Assembly: GCA_905204915.1 (NCBI GenBank)
Contig: CAJLBR010000024.1
Span: 1-18,274, forward strand
Origin: an uncultured Clostridium sp.
GTDB lineage: Bacteria; Bacillota; Clostridia; TANB77; CAG-465
Direction: 5' to 3'
DNA: 18,274 nucleotides
A program made the position numbers and the translations under genes. Under the pieces are notes generated by a model. It saw nothing but the letters and a program-made list of their open reading frames with translations, was not told the origin of the DNA and did no database searches. Shown in pieces: positions 1 to 7,449 of the stretch. Positions within the stretch are counted from its first letter, which is position 1, and the number at the start of each line of letters is the position of its first letter.

Positions 1-93
1 CTTGTAATTATACTTTTAATATTAATTGTAATAAATAAAAACTATAGAAAAAAATCTAGAAAAAATAGTAAGAAACATAAATTATATAGATAA
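1..93 (+). CDS. C-terminal fragment of an unidentified membrane protein (5' end outside window)
   Basis: Frame 1 is open from the first base to a TAA at 91-93 and encodes 30 residues. About 11 hydrophobic residues (LVIILLILIVI) are followed by a strongly basic tail rich in Lys, Arg and Asn. This looks like the last transmembrane helix and cytoplasmic anchor of a membrane or cell-surface protein, in the positive-inside orientation. A strong hairpin starts directly at the stop codon, as expected at the end of a real gene. The family cannot be named from 30 residues, and no sortase motif lies within the visible part. Support comes from the open frame, the composition and the terminator placement. 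Confidence 0.55.
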   Translation, partial: LVIILLILIVINKNYRKKSRKNSKKHKLYR

Positions 94-127
94 TAAAATG
101 GAAGGGAATATTCCCTTTCATTTTATT
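92..127. terminator. Bidirectional intrinsic terminator between convergent genes
   Basis: An almost perfect inverted repeat, with one G-T pair on the + strand, has arms AATAAAATGGAAGGGAA and TTCCCTTTCATTTTATT around a two-base centre. A-rich sequence on one side and T-rich sequence on the other give a U-tract in both directions. It sits between the end of the + strand fragment (93) and the end of the LCP gene (139), so it probably terminates both. Confidence 0.85.
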
Positions 128-138
128 ATTTATACCCA

Positions 139-1086
139 TCACTCACCTGATGAAAATTCTTCTGTTATAATTCTATGTGCTTCTTTTTGGTTTAGTATCC
201 AAAATGATACCCAATATGGATTTTTAGCATCGTAAAAATCTCCAGGTGCTGTACAAGAAACTATATTATCCATATCTATTTTGGTAATATCAGTCGAATA
301 TCTTAATGCCTCTCTGAGAGTTACATTAGTATCTGTTTGATTCAAAGCTATCTCTATTAAGCTTTTTATTTTTAGTATATTCTTTGGTTTTAATACAGTT
401 GATATGAATGATTTTATGAATTCTTGTTGTGCTTCTACTCTGTCAACGTCTCCTCTTGCGTACCCACTCCCATCATTGTTTTTTCTAAATCTTACAAATT
501 GTTCAGCCTGCTTACCGTTTAAAACTTGTTTTCCTGGCTGTAAATCAATATGTAAGTCTTGAGTAGGATCATCATATTTCATTCTTATAGGTACTTCAAC
601 TTCAACTCCACCAATTTCATCTACCATGCTTATAAGCATTTCACTATCAAAGAAAAGGTAATAATCAATATTCACATCTAATAGTTTTTCAACTTGTGAT
701 ACGAATTCTTCTGTATGTGTTCCTCTATAAACAGAATTTAATTTATTTGAAGCATTAGCAGTTGGTTTACTTCCTGCTATTGATGTATCTCTAGGAATAG
801 ACATCATACCAATTTTTCCTGTTTTAGGTTCATACCTAACATAAATTATTGTATCAGTCATATTTTCATTAAGGCCACATACTAAAGCATTTATTACTGT
901 TTTCTTTTTAGGCTGAGATGTTACCGTACTAATCATATTATCTATTTCATCGACAATTGATATATTAAACAAAGTTAATACTGTATATATAATAATTCCT
1001 ATAACTATTAAGGTGGTAAAAAACGTAATAAGTTTTTGAATTATGTTTTTCTTAGTCTTTTCCTTTGTTTTTCTCCTTTTATTCAT
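139..1086 (-). CDS. LCP (LytR-CpsA-Psr) family cell-wall polymer transferase/regulator
   Basis: A 315-residue protein. A basic N-terminus (about 1-17) and one membrane helix (about 18-40) precede an extracellular LCP domain (about 64-310). Family motifs are visible: the SIPRDT block with Arg99-Asp100, KLNSVYRG (115-122), FVRFRK (197-202) and the YARGDVDRVEAQQ block (209-221), whose Arg and Asp residues bind the polyprenyl pyrophosphate lipid. LCP proteins transfer teichoic acids, capsule or other undecaprenyl-linked glycopolymers onto peptidoglycan outside the membrane. The ATG at 1086 has a GGGGAG Shine-Dalgarno site. It is the last gene of the rarA-DUF5711-cvpA-LCP operon, 11 bases after the CvpA-family gene. 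The polymer substrate cannot be told from sequence. Confidence 0.95.
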   Translation of the reverse strand: MNKRRKTKEKTKKNIIQKLITFFTTLIVIGIIIYTVLTLFNISIVDEIDNMISTVTSQPKKKTVINALVCGLNENMTDTIIYVRYEPKTGKIGMMSIPRDTSIAGSKPTANASNKLNSVYRGTHTEEFVSQVEKLLDVNIDYYLFFDSEMLISMVDEIGGVEVEVPIRMKYDDPTQDLHIDLQPGKQVLNGKQAEQFVRFRKNNDGSGYARGDVDRVEAQQEFIKSFISTVLKPKNILKIKSLIEIALNQTDTNVTLREALRYSTDITKIDMDNIVSCTAPGDFYDAKNPYWVSFWILNQKEAHRIITEEFSSGE

Positions 1087-1097
1087 ATAACTCCCCT

Positions 1098-1727
1098 TTA
1101 TTTTAAACTTCCAGATAATAATTTAACGAATAAATTATTATTATATAGAACCTTAGTAACAATACTAGAATCTATAAGGTTAGAAAGTGGTTCCACAAAT
1201 GATGCAGCTGATAAGAAATATATTATTGCAAGTACAACATATACTTTAACCAACGCTTTAATAAGACCTGCTGCAACACCGCCAATATTATTTATGCTAT
1301 TTAATATTGGTAAGTTAAATACAACATTTAAAATCATTTGTAATATATAAGCTATAAGTGTTACTACAAAGAAAACTAAAACAAAACTAATTCCCTTTAA
1401 AATAAACATTGTTACTTTATTAGCTTCTGCATCTACTTGTTCACTATTTGTAATAGTCTCTACAATTGAGCTATAGAAACTATTAGTATTTTCATTTTTT
1501 ACTTTTTCTTCGATTGCCTCGTTGATGCTATCTTTTACTGTTGTTTCAATTGTTTCACCAACTCCTGAATTGTATAAAGAATTAGCAACTGGTGTTTGCA
1601 ATAAAAATGCTAATATTATTGCTGCTACCATTCCAATTAAACTAAAAAGTATACCAACTAATCCTTTCTTATATCCCATAAAAGCACCAAGTGCTATAAA
1701 AGCTAATATAATTATATCAATAATCAT
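1098..1727 (-). CDS. CvpA-family integral membrane protein
   Basis: A 209-residue hydrophobic protein. It begins with the typical CvpA opening, a first helix (about 2-17), the GYKKGLVG loop and a second helix (about 23-44). A polar, partly helical extracytoplasmic stretch (about 45-103) and two more helices (about 106-135 and 150-173) follow. The second half contains the usual INNIGGVAAGLIKA-type segment. CvpA proteins are linked to colicin V production in E. coli and, in Firmicutes, are poorly understood envelope proteins; function here is unknown. The ATG at 1727 is preceded by a strong GAGGAGAG site. It lies 15 bases after the DUF5711 gene, and CvpA genes often neighbour DUF5711 genes in Clostridia, which supports the call. 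Confidence 0.88.
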   Translation of the reverse strand: MIIDIIILAFIALGAFMGYKKGLVGILFSLIGMVAAIILAFLLQTPVANSLYNSGVGETIETTVKDSINEAIEEKVKNENTNSFYSSIVETITNSEQVDAEANKVTMFILKGISFVLVFFVVTLIAYILQMILNVVFNLPILNSINNIGGVAAGLIKALVKVYVVLAIIYFLSAASFVEPLSNLIDSSIVTKVLYNNNLFVKLLSGSLK

Positions 1728-1742
1728 AAAAAACTCTCCTCT

Positions 1743-3272
1743 CTATAAATTTACTATATATACTTTGTTAGTATATACTAAAGCTATTGTCTTAGTACCA
1801 AAAGGTATTATTTCTTTTGGATTAGAATCAATTAAAATATTCTTAACTTCTACTCCCCATTTGTTTATTACTTGTATATCGTTCTGATAAGCAATATAAT
1901 TCAATAGCTTACTTGTTTTCACAGTTTTAGGTGCTACTTTTAGTTTCATGCTACCTATATCCTCATTATCAAATAATTTAGTATCAAAGTTATAGCTTTC
2001 CGAATCATTTAACTCTTTTTCTACTGAAAAATAATAATTATTAGACAATCCTATAAATAACATTTGATTTGAATCAAAAGTTTTAACCTTATTTACATTT
2101 CCCGTATTCATATTACATCTTATAATTTCGTTATCTAGCAAAATTATAATATCATCTTTTACAATAGTCAAGTCATATGCAAAGCAATTGTCAAGACTCG
2201 CTATTTTTTGCGTAGAATTGCTATCTGAATTTGAATCTATTATATAAATATCCACACCAACCTTAAAAGAATTAGATGCAGTTTCTACTATTAATACTTT
2301 AGACGCATTATCCATCAATTCTAAATTTATTATTGATTTAGCAGACGGATATGTATTATATAATAAATTTCCTTTTTTATCATAAACACCTATAACTTTT
2401 TTGTATTCGTTAGTAGAATAATCTACTGCAAAATTACCATTTTTATCAAAGTATAGGTTTGAAATTTTTCCATCCACCCTCATGTTTAGAATTTCTTTTT
2501 TATTTTCAAATAAATATATATTTCCTGTAGAATTATTAGTAATAGCTAAAAATTTATCTTTAATATATATGTTTGGAGTAAATTGTTCTGCTAAGCTATA
2601 TTCCCAAGTCTTTTTAGAACTACTATCATATGTACAAACTTTATGATTGGAATATACTAAAAATTCTGACATATACTCATCATATACATCTTCTGATGAA
2701 GTTATAATATCAACACTTTTTTCATTACTCAAATCTATTGTCCTATTTAAGCTAATTCCAAATATTGGCCCTATTTCAAAAAATAAATATATAATAATTC
2801 CTATTATTAAAATTATAATTACAATTAAAGGTTTATTAATTTCATAGCTTGCTGCTTCTTCTGAATTATCTTTTTTACTATTTGCATTAGATTTTATTCT
2901 ATTTTCTCGTTCTATTTTTTCTTTTTCTTTTTGATTGTTTAATATTTCAATTCCATCTTCTATAGTAATATTATCTTCTTTAACTGTTTCTTCTTTTTTA
3001 GGAGCCTTATTTTTTTGAATCTTTTGATTTTTTTTCAAATTTTTTGTCTGCTCAGTTGCTTTACTTTCTACTTTTACAGTTTTAGAATTTGCTTTTTGAA
3101 CTTTCGGTTTAGCTTTACTGGCATTAACTGTTTTCTTTTCATCGTGCACCAAACTAGGTTCTAACTCTACTTCAGTTTTTACTTTTCTTCTCTTTGGTTT
3201 AGTATTACCATCATTAGTTTTTACAGCTTTAGGATTTTTTATTTCTTCTCTATTAATTTTTCTTCTTCCCAT
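1743..3272 (-). CDS. DUF5711-family membrane-anchored protein with long basic N-terminal tail
   Basis: A 509-residue protein starting at the ATG at 3272, which has a GGGAG Shine-Dalgarno site 8 bases upstream. The frame stays open to 3365, but that longer form would lie deep inside rarA with no ribosome site. Residues 1-145 are low complexity and very rich in Lys, Glu and Asn. One membrane helix follows (about 149-166). The extracytoplasmic C-terminal part (about 175-509) has repeated beta-strand patterns such as KVCTYDSSSKKTWEYSL, KEILNMRVDGKI and VYDKKGNLLYNTYP, like the propeller-type DUF5711 domain. Function is unknown. The rarA stop overlaps its start by 20 bases, so translation may be coupled. 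It is co-transcribed with the CvpA and LCP genes, suggesting a cell-envelope role. Confidence 0.8.
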   Translation of the reverse strand: MGRRKINREEIKNPKAVKTNDGNTKPKRRKVKTEVELEPSLVHDEKKTVNASKAKPKVQKANSKTVKVESKATEQTKNLKKNQKIQKNKAPKKEETVKEDNITIEDGIEILNNQKEKEKIERENRIKSNANSKKDNSEEAASYEINKPLIVIIILIIGIIIYLFFEIGPIFGISLNRTIDLSNEKSVDIITSSEDVYDEYMSEFLVYSNHKVCTYDSSSKKTWEYSLAEQFTPNIYIKDKFLAITNNSTGNIYLFENKKEILNMRVDGKISNLYFDKNGNFAVDYSTNEYKKVIGVYDKKGNLLYNTYPSAKSIINLELMDNASKVLIVETASNSFKVGVDIYIIDSNSDSNSTQKIASLDNCFAYDLTIVKDDIIILLDNEIIRCNMNTGNVNKVKTFDSNQMLFIGLSNNYYFSVEKELNDSESYNFDTKLFDNEDIGSMKLKVAPKTVKTSKLLNYIAYQNDIQVINKWGVEVKNILIDSNPKEIIPFGTKTIALVYTNKVYIVNL

Positions 3273-4509
3273 AATATTTCTCCCATTTCTTTGGAATATA
3301 ATACTCTTTATCTTTAATGTTATCTGGCATATACTGTTGTTCCACATATCCTCCATCAAAATCATGAGGATATTTATAATCCACCCCTATACCAAAATTT
3401 TGCATTTGAGGAGTAACAGCATTCCTTAAATGAAGTGGAACTGTTCCCACATCTATATTTTTTACATCTTCAATAGCTTGATTAATCCCCATATAAGCAC
3501 TATTTGACTTATCACTCATAGCAACAACAACTGCCGCATGTGCTAATATTATTCTGGCTTCAGGCATTCCAATTTGATTTACAGCATTCATAGCAGCAAC
3601 TGCAACTAATAAAGCTTCATTGTTAGCAGTACCAACATCTTCTGAGGCTTGTATTACTATCCTTCTTGCTATAAACATGGGATCTTCTCCACCCTCTATC
3701 ATACGAGCTAAATAATGGAGAGCTGCATCTGGATTGCTTCCGCGCATAGATTTAATAAATGCAGATATTACATCATAATGTGAATCATTAGATTTATCAT
3801 AAAAAACTTTCTTTTCTTGAATACAATTTTTTATAACTTCATCATTGATTACAATTACACCATCTTCGTTAATATCAGTTGTAAGCACAGCTAACTCTAG
3901 TGCATTAAGAGCTGTTCTTACATCCCCATTTGAAACTGATGCAAGTATTTCTTTTGCAGAGTCTGAAATATCCAAATTGTAATTTCCCAGACCACATTCT
4001 TTATTCTTAATAGTATTTTCTAAAATTTTTAAAACAGCATCTTTATCTAAAGGAAGTAGTTTAAAAACTGTAGAACGTGATATCAAGGCCTTGTTTACTT
4101 CAAAATATGGATTTTCAGTTGTTGCTCCAATTAAAATTACTGTACCTTTTTCAACATATGGTAAAAGTGCATCTTGTTGTAATTTATTAAATCTATGTAT
4201 TTCATCTATAAAAAGTATTATTTTTCCTGTAGGATTTGTGAAAATATTTTGGGCTTCTTCAGCAATTTTTTTTATATCAGAAACACCAGCTTGTGTAGCG
4301 TTTAATTCAACAAATTTGTTATGTGTTGTGTTAGCAATAACTCTTGCAAGTGAAGTTTTGCCACATCCTGGTGGTCCCCAAAATATCACAGATGTTAGTT
4401 TATCGGCTTTTATAAGTCTATATAATAATTTATCTTTTCCAACTATATGTTCTTGACCAAAAACATCTTCCAAAGTTTTAGGTCTCATTCTATATGCTAA
4501 TGGTTCCAT
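3253..4509 (-). CDS. rarA: Replication-associated recombination protein A (RarA/MgsA, AAA+ ATPase)
   Basis: A 418-residue AAA+ protein related to clamp loaders and to eukaryotic WRNIP1. It acts at stalled replication forks and interacts with SSB. Visible motifs are a Walker A GPPGCGKTS (45-53), a Walker B ILFIDEIHR (98-106), a sensor-1 GATTENP (128-134) and a SRS arginine-finger region near 144-146. The C-terminal oligomerisation domain carries typical RarA text (DPMFIARRIVIQASEDVG; HLRNAVT; the YKYPHDFDGG segment near the end). Length fits the family. The ATG at 4509 has a GAGGT Shine-Dalgarno site. It is first in the operon with the DUF5711, CvpA and LCP genes, and its promoter lies partly inside the terminator hairpin of the preceding gene. 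Confidence 0.96.
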   Translation of the reverse strand: MEPLAYRMRPKTLEDVFGQEHIVGKDKLLYRLIKADKLTSVIFWGPPGCGKTSLARVIANTTHNKFVELNATQAGVSDIKKIAEEAQNIFTNPTGKIILFIDEIHRFNKLQQDALLPYVEKGTVILIGATTENPYFEVNKALISRSTVFKLLPLDKDAVLKILENTIKNKECGLGNYNLDISDSAKEILASVSNGDVRTALNALELAVLTTDINEDGVIVINDEVIKNCIQEKKVFYDKSNDSHYDVISAFIKSMRGSNPDAALHYLARMIEGGEDPMFIARRIVIQASEDVGTANNEALLVAVAAMNAVNQIGMPEARIILAHAAVVVAMSDKSNSAYMGINQAIEDVKNIDVGTVPLHLRNAVTPQMQNFGIGVDYKYPHDFDGGYVEQQYMPDNIKDKEYYIPKKWEKYYGKKKN

Positions 4510-4540
4510 AATTACCTCTTCTATCTATTTATACTATTTT

Positions 4541-4569
4541 ATTATATAATAAAACCCAAGCATTAGCAA
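4541..4569 (-). promoter_or_regulatory. Predicted sigma-A promoter of the rarA operon
   Basis: On the minus strand TTGCTA (4569-4564) and TATAAT (4546-4541) are separated by exactly 17 bases, with a likely start about 32 bases before the rarA ATG. The -35 hexamer lies in the loop and arm of the hairpin at 4551-4588, so terminator and promoter overlap. The -10 is consensus and the -35 matches moderately. Confidence 0.6.
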
Positions 4570-4588
4570 TAGCTAATACTTAGGTTTT
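4551..4588 (-). terminator. Intrinsic terminator after the DUF4190-like gene
   Basis: A long imperfect hairpin with arms AAAACCCAAGCATTAGC and GCTAATACTTAGGTTTT, two small mismatches and a 4-base loop. On the minus strand the closing arm runs into TTTTATTATATAATAAAA, a usable though interrupted U-tract. It lies about 60 bases after the stop at 4650. Positions 4589-4649 hold nothing else recognisable. Confidence 0.75.
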
Positions 4589-4649
4589 AAGTTGCTTTTA
4601 TTATTTATTAATTATGATTATGATATTTTTACTAATTATTAATTTTATA

Positions 4650-5252
4650 TTAAAACATAGAACATTCTACTATTTTAAATGTTGCGTCTTTGCATTTTTC
4701 AATATTTTCTGAAGTCAACAATTGGAAAGTTTTAAATTCTTGACTTTGTCCTGCAGATAAGTCATTTGCATAAATATAATCGTCTTTTATTCTAGAACCA
4801 TTTGCATCAACTGCTTCAATGTGTATCGTGAATGATTTTTTTTCTGATGTTTTATTTGTTACTTTAACCTTAAGTTCTGAATCTTTGAATCCATAACTGT
4901 CTTCATTTATTTCAAAATTTCCCATTTCAACTTCTACATCATTTGCTAGTATTTCCTCTGTACTATTACCTAATACCTTATCTACTTCCTTACTAGTATT
5001 ATCAATAGCATCAGAAAATGTTTGTTGAGCTCCAATAGTGAATACTACAGTAAAGAAAGCTAACACTATACTAATTATAGCCATTCCTATTTTAGACTTC
5101 TTCGATAAAGCAGCAATTGCCAATACAAACGCAACAACAGCCATAACAAAAGATAAATTATTTATTATTGGAATAAACGATGTGCATAAACCAATTATTC
5201 CTAAAATTAAACTTGCAACAGCTAGTCCATCATTTTTCTTTTCTTCTTTCAT
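4650..5252 (-). CDS. DUF4190-like membrane protein with extracytoplasmic beta-rich domain
   Basis: A 200-residue protein. The N-terminus has the LAVASLILGIIG pattern of DUF4190 membrane proteins, with three hydrophobic helices (about 9-30, 32-49 and 54-74). A polar linker with several acidic residues leads to a C-terminal domain (about 105-198) with beta-strands and an FxLYD/DUF4352-like text (LKVKVTNKTSEKKSFTIHIE; the AGQSQEFKTFQ segment) often found in Gram-positive extracytoplasmic modules. Function is unknown. The ATG at 5252 follows a perfect AAGGAGG site. It stands alone between its own promoter and terminator and diverges from a small XRE regulator that may control it. Confidence 0.75.
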   Translation of the reverse strand: MKEEKKNDGLAVASLILGIIGLCTSFIPIINNLSFVMAVVAFVLAIAALSKKSKIGMAIISIVLAFFTVVFTIGAQQTFSDAIDNTSKEVDKVLGNSTEEILANDVEVEMGNFEINEDSYGFKDSELKVKVTNKTSEKKSFTIHIEAVDANGSRIKDDYIYANDLSAGQSQEFKTFQLLTSENIEKCKDATFKIVECSMF

Positions 5253-5315
5253 AAAATTCCTCCTTATAAGATAAATATTATTCTAAAAATCACTAATAAT
5301 ATTTAATATACAATT

Positions 5316-5344
5316 ATTATATACTATAGTTTTCAAGAAGTCAA
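5316..5344 (-). promoter_or_regulatory. Strong predicted sigma-A promoter of the DUF4190-like gene
   Basis: On the minus strand TTGACT (5344-5339) and TATAAT (5321-5316) are separated by 17 bases. Both hexamers are close to consensus. The start would fall about 57 bases before the ATG at 5252. The -35 overlaps the left arm of the palindrome at 5343-5356. Confidence 0.78.
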
Positions 5345-5356
5345 CGATGTGTCGTT
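5343..5356. promoter_or_regulatory. Possible operator palindrome between divergent promoters
   Basis: The inverted repeat AACGA-TGTG-TCGTT has 5-base arms and a 4-base spacer. It is the only G+C-containing palindrome in a very A+T-rich intergenic region. It overlaps the -35 hexamer of the minus promoter and the -35 region of the plus promoter. XRE (Cro/cI-like) dimers bind short palindromes of this kind, so it is a natural operator candidate for the regulator encoded at 5404. This is inferred from position and symmetry only. Confidence 0.4.
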
Positions 5357-5384
5357 AAAAAATTACAAATATTATTGTTATAAT
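5355..5384 (+). promoter_or_regulatory. Predicted promoter of the XRE regulator gene
   Basis: A consensus TATAAT (5379-5384) is preceded by TG and one base, forming an extended -10 (TGTTATAAT). An imperfect -35, TTAAAA (5355-5360), lies 18 bases upstream. The start would fall about 13 bases before the ATG at 5404, leaving a short leader containing the GAGGTGAG ribosome site. Confidence 0.55.
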
Positions 5385-5403
5385 AACTATATGAGGTGAG
5401 TTA

Positions 5404-5643
5404 ATGACTATTTCAGTAGCAGTTGCCAACAGAATAAAAAATATATGTAAAGACAAACAAATTAGTATAAATAAACTAGCAACTATGAGCTGCATAACAC
5501 AATCTACTTTACAATCAATAATTGATGGAAATAGTTCAAATCCAAAATTACTCACAATATGTAGAATATGTTATGGATTAGATATTAGCGTATCTGAATT
5601 CTTTGATGATAAAATATTTGATAATTTAGAATTAAACATTTAA
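5404..5643 (+). CDS. Small XRE-family (Cro/cI-type) helix-turn-helix transcriptional regulator
   Basis: A 79-residue protein that is almost entirely one HTH_3 domain. It has helix 1 (VANRIKNICKDKQ), the turn ISINKLATMSCITQSTLQSI with scaffold and recognition helices (about 20-40), DGNSSNPKLLTICRICYGL and the closing DISVSEFFDD typical of stand-alone chromosomal XRE proteins in Clostridia. There is no sensor or oligomerisation domain, so it probably acts as a dimeric DNA-binding repressor. The ATG at 5404 follows GAGGTGAG. It is transcribed away from the DUF4190-like gene with a palindrome between the two promoters, suggesting autoregulation and control of that neighbour. Its ligand, if any, is unknown. 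Confidence 0.92.
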   Translation: MTISVAVANRIKNICKDKQISINKLATMSCITQSTLQSIIDGNSSNPKLLTICRICYGLDISVSEFFDDKIFDNLELNI

Positions 5644-5682
5644 AAAAGGTAAAATGAATATACTGTTCACTTTACCTTTTTT
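5642..5682. terminator. Bidirectional terminator between the XRE gene and the transketolase operon
   Basis: The perfect 12-base arms AAAAAAGGTAAA and TTTACCTTTTTT extend after one mismatch by TGAA/TTCA around a 7-base loop. A and T runs form the outer stem, giving U-tracts on both strands. It begins within the XRE stop codon and ends 6 bases before the transketolase C-subunit stop. Confidence 0.9.
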
Positions 5683-5687
5683 ATTTT

Positions 5688-6599
5688 CTAATTAAACTTT
5701 TCTATTATTGCCTCTTTAGTAATTCCAAACTTTTCATATAAAAGTTTTGCATTACCTGATTTTCCAAATGTATCGTTAACCCCTATTTTTATTAACTTTT
5801 TAGGATAACTTTCTGTTAAAACATTTGATATTATACTACCTATTCCTCCTATTACGCTATGATCTTCAATTGATATTAAAGTTTCGGTTTCCTTAGCACA
5901 TTTTATTATTGTTTCTTTATCTATTGGTTTTATACTATAAATATCTACCACTCTTACGTCTTTACCTAATTTTTGTAATTCTTGTTTTGCTTCTAAAGCA
6001 ATGGAAACTGTCATACCAGTAGCAAATATAGTACCATCTTTACCAGTTCCAAACGTATTACTTCCTCCAATTTTAAATTCATCATTCATGCTATAAATAT
6101 CCATAGCATCACTTCTTCCAAGTCTCACGTATTTAGGACCAATATTATTTATACACTCATCTAATATTTTCTTTGTAGATATATCATCTGCCGGACTTAA
6201 TACCGTCATATTAGGAATAACATTCATTAATGCTATATCTTCTAAGCATTGGTGTGTTGCTCCATCTTCACCTACAGCAAGACCTGCGTGAGTTGCACAA
6301 AAGTTTACATCTACATTTGAATATGCAGCAGTATTTCTAATTTGTTCATACGCTCTTCCAGCCAAAAACATAGCAAAAGAAGACGCAAACACTTTATTAC
6401 CGTCAATAGCCATACCACATGCCTCTCCAACCATATCTTGCTCAGCTATACCTATATCAAAATGTCTATTAGGATATTTTTCTTTAAACATTAAAGTGCA
6501 TGTAGCTTTCGCTAAATCTGCATCTAATACTACAACATCATTTCTTTTTGCTCCTATATCAGCCAAATATTCGCCATAAGCCTTTCTTGTTGATTTCAT
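5688..6599 (-). CDS. Transketolase, C-terminal subunit (split transketolase)
   Basis: A 303-residue subunit carrying the pyrimidine-binding (PYR) and C-terminal domains of transketolase. The block FDIGIAEQDMVGEACGMA (47-64) contains Glu53, which activates the thiamine diphosphate N1'. ATHAGLAVGEDGATHQ (about 103-118) and YVRLGRSD are also family features, and the final third is the transketolase C domain. With the N subunit directly upstream (15-base gap) it makes a complete transketolase. That enzyme transfers two-carbon units in the non-oxidative pentose phosphate pathway, supplying ribose 5-phosphate and erythrose 4-phosphate. Splitting is normal in many Clostridia and archaea and is not a frameshift: each half has its own start and a good ribosome site (GAGGGGG here). 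It is the last gene of the rnc operon. Confidence 0.95.
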   Translation of the reverse strand: MKSTRKAYGEYLADIGAKRNDVVVLDADLAKATCTLMFKEKYPNRHFDIGIAEQDMVGEACGMAIDGNKVFASSFAMFLAGRAYEQIRNTAAYSNVDVNFCATHAGLAVGEDGATHQCLEDIALMNVIPNMTVLSPADDISTKKILDECINNIGPKYVRLGRSDAMDIYSMNDEFKIGGSNTFGTGKDGTIFATGMTVSIALEAKQELQKLGKDVRVVDIYSIKPIDKETIIKCAKETETLISIEDHSVIGGIGSIISNVLTESYPKKLIKIGVNDTFGKSGNAKLLYEKFGITKEAIIEKFN

Positions 6600-6614
6600 A
6601 TATTTTCCCCCTCA

Positions 6615-7418
6615 TTACCTTAAATCATTTAGAGCTAGTTCTAATTCTTCATCAGTAAGTGCTTTTCCATGCCATTCAACTTTATTTTCCATAAACTTAA
6701 CACCTTTACCTTTAATAGTTTTTGCTATTATACATGTTGGAAGTTCACTTTTTTCAGAAGAATCAATTGCATTTATTAGCTCTTTTATATCATGTCCATC
6801 TACTGAAAGAACATTAAAGCCAAATGATTTAACTTTTTCTTCTAAGTTATTAATATTTTTTACCTCTACAGTAGTTCCATCTATTTGTAATCCATTTTTA
6901 TCAATTATAAGGATTAAATTATTTAGTTTATATTTATTAGATGTCATCATAGCTTCCCATATTTGTCCTTCTTCTATTTCACCATCACCGCATAAGCAAA
7001 AAACTTTTCCTTCTTTATTGTTTATTTTCTTAGATAATGCCATTCCATTTGCGATAGAAAGCCCTTGACCTAAAGAGCCAGAAGAAACATCTACTCCGTT
7101 TATTTTATTACATGGATGACCTTCTAAATGAGAATCTATTTTTCTCAAAGTAAAAAGTTCACTATGATCTATAAAACCTTTTTGCGATAACATTGCATAA
7201 TATGCTGGTGCTGCGTGTCCTTTAGATAAAACAAATTTATCTATTCTTCTCGAATCTTCTCCTAAATTTAAATTCATTTTACTATATACAGCCACTAAAA
7301 TATCAACGCATGACAAACTTCCACCAGGATGCCCAGATTTAGCATCATGGATCATTTTTACTACATCACGCCTTATATTTTTAGCTTGTTCTTCTAAAAT
7401 ATGAATATTTTCTTCCAT
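6615..7418 (-). CDS. Transketolase, N-terminal subunit (split transketolase)
   Basis: A 267-residue thiamine diphosphate-binding (PP) domain. Visible residues are His30 in SGHPGG, the FVLSKGHAAPAYY block with His68, GSLGQGL (114-120), and the cofactor motif GDGEIEEGQIWEA (144-156) ending at Asn175 in IIDKNG, which coordinates the diphosphate and Mg2+. Length matches stand-alone N subunits. It pairs with the C subunit 15 bases downstream. The ATG at 7418 has a GAGGGG site about 10 bases upstream. The rest of the operon (RNase III, glycosyltransferase pair, YitT) shows no metabolic link to it, so regulation by the rnc promoter may simply be constitutive. Confidence 0.95.
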   Translation of the reverse strand: MEENIHILEEQAKNIRRDVVKMIHDAKSGHPGGSLSCVDILVAVYSKMNLNLGEDSRRIDKFVLSKGHAAPAYYAMLSQKGFIDHSELFTLRKIDSHLEGHPCNKINGVDVSSGSLGQGLSIANGMALSKKINNKEGKVFCLCGDGEIEEGQIWEAMMTSNKYKLNNLILIIDKNGLQIDGTTVEVKNINNLEEKVKSFGFNVLSVDGHDIKELINAIDSSEKSELPTCIIAKTIKGKGVKFMENKVEWHGKALTDEELELALNDLR

Positions 7419-7449
7419 ATATCAAATTCCCCTCTCTTAATAATTAATA

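Noticed and set aside
1036..1350. Plus-strand open frame opposite the LCP and CvpA genes
   Set aside because: It spans two well-supported minus-strand genes and has no family resemblance.
3273..3365. 31-residue N-terminal extension of the DUF5711 protein
   Set aside because: It lies wholly within rarA and lacks a ribosome site, while the ATG at 3272 has a clear GGGAG site.
5688..7418. Transketolase broken by a frameshift
   Set aside because: Each half has its own ATG and strong ribosome site, and the break falls between domains, as in the known two-subunit transketolases of Clostridia and archaea.
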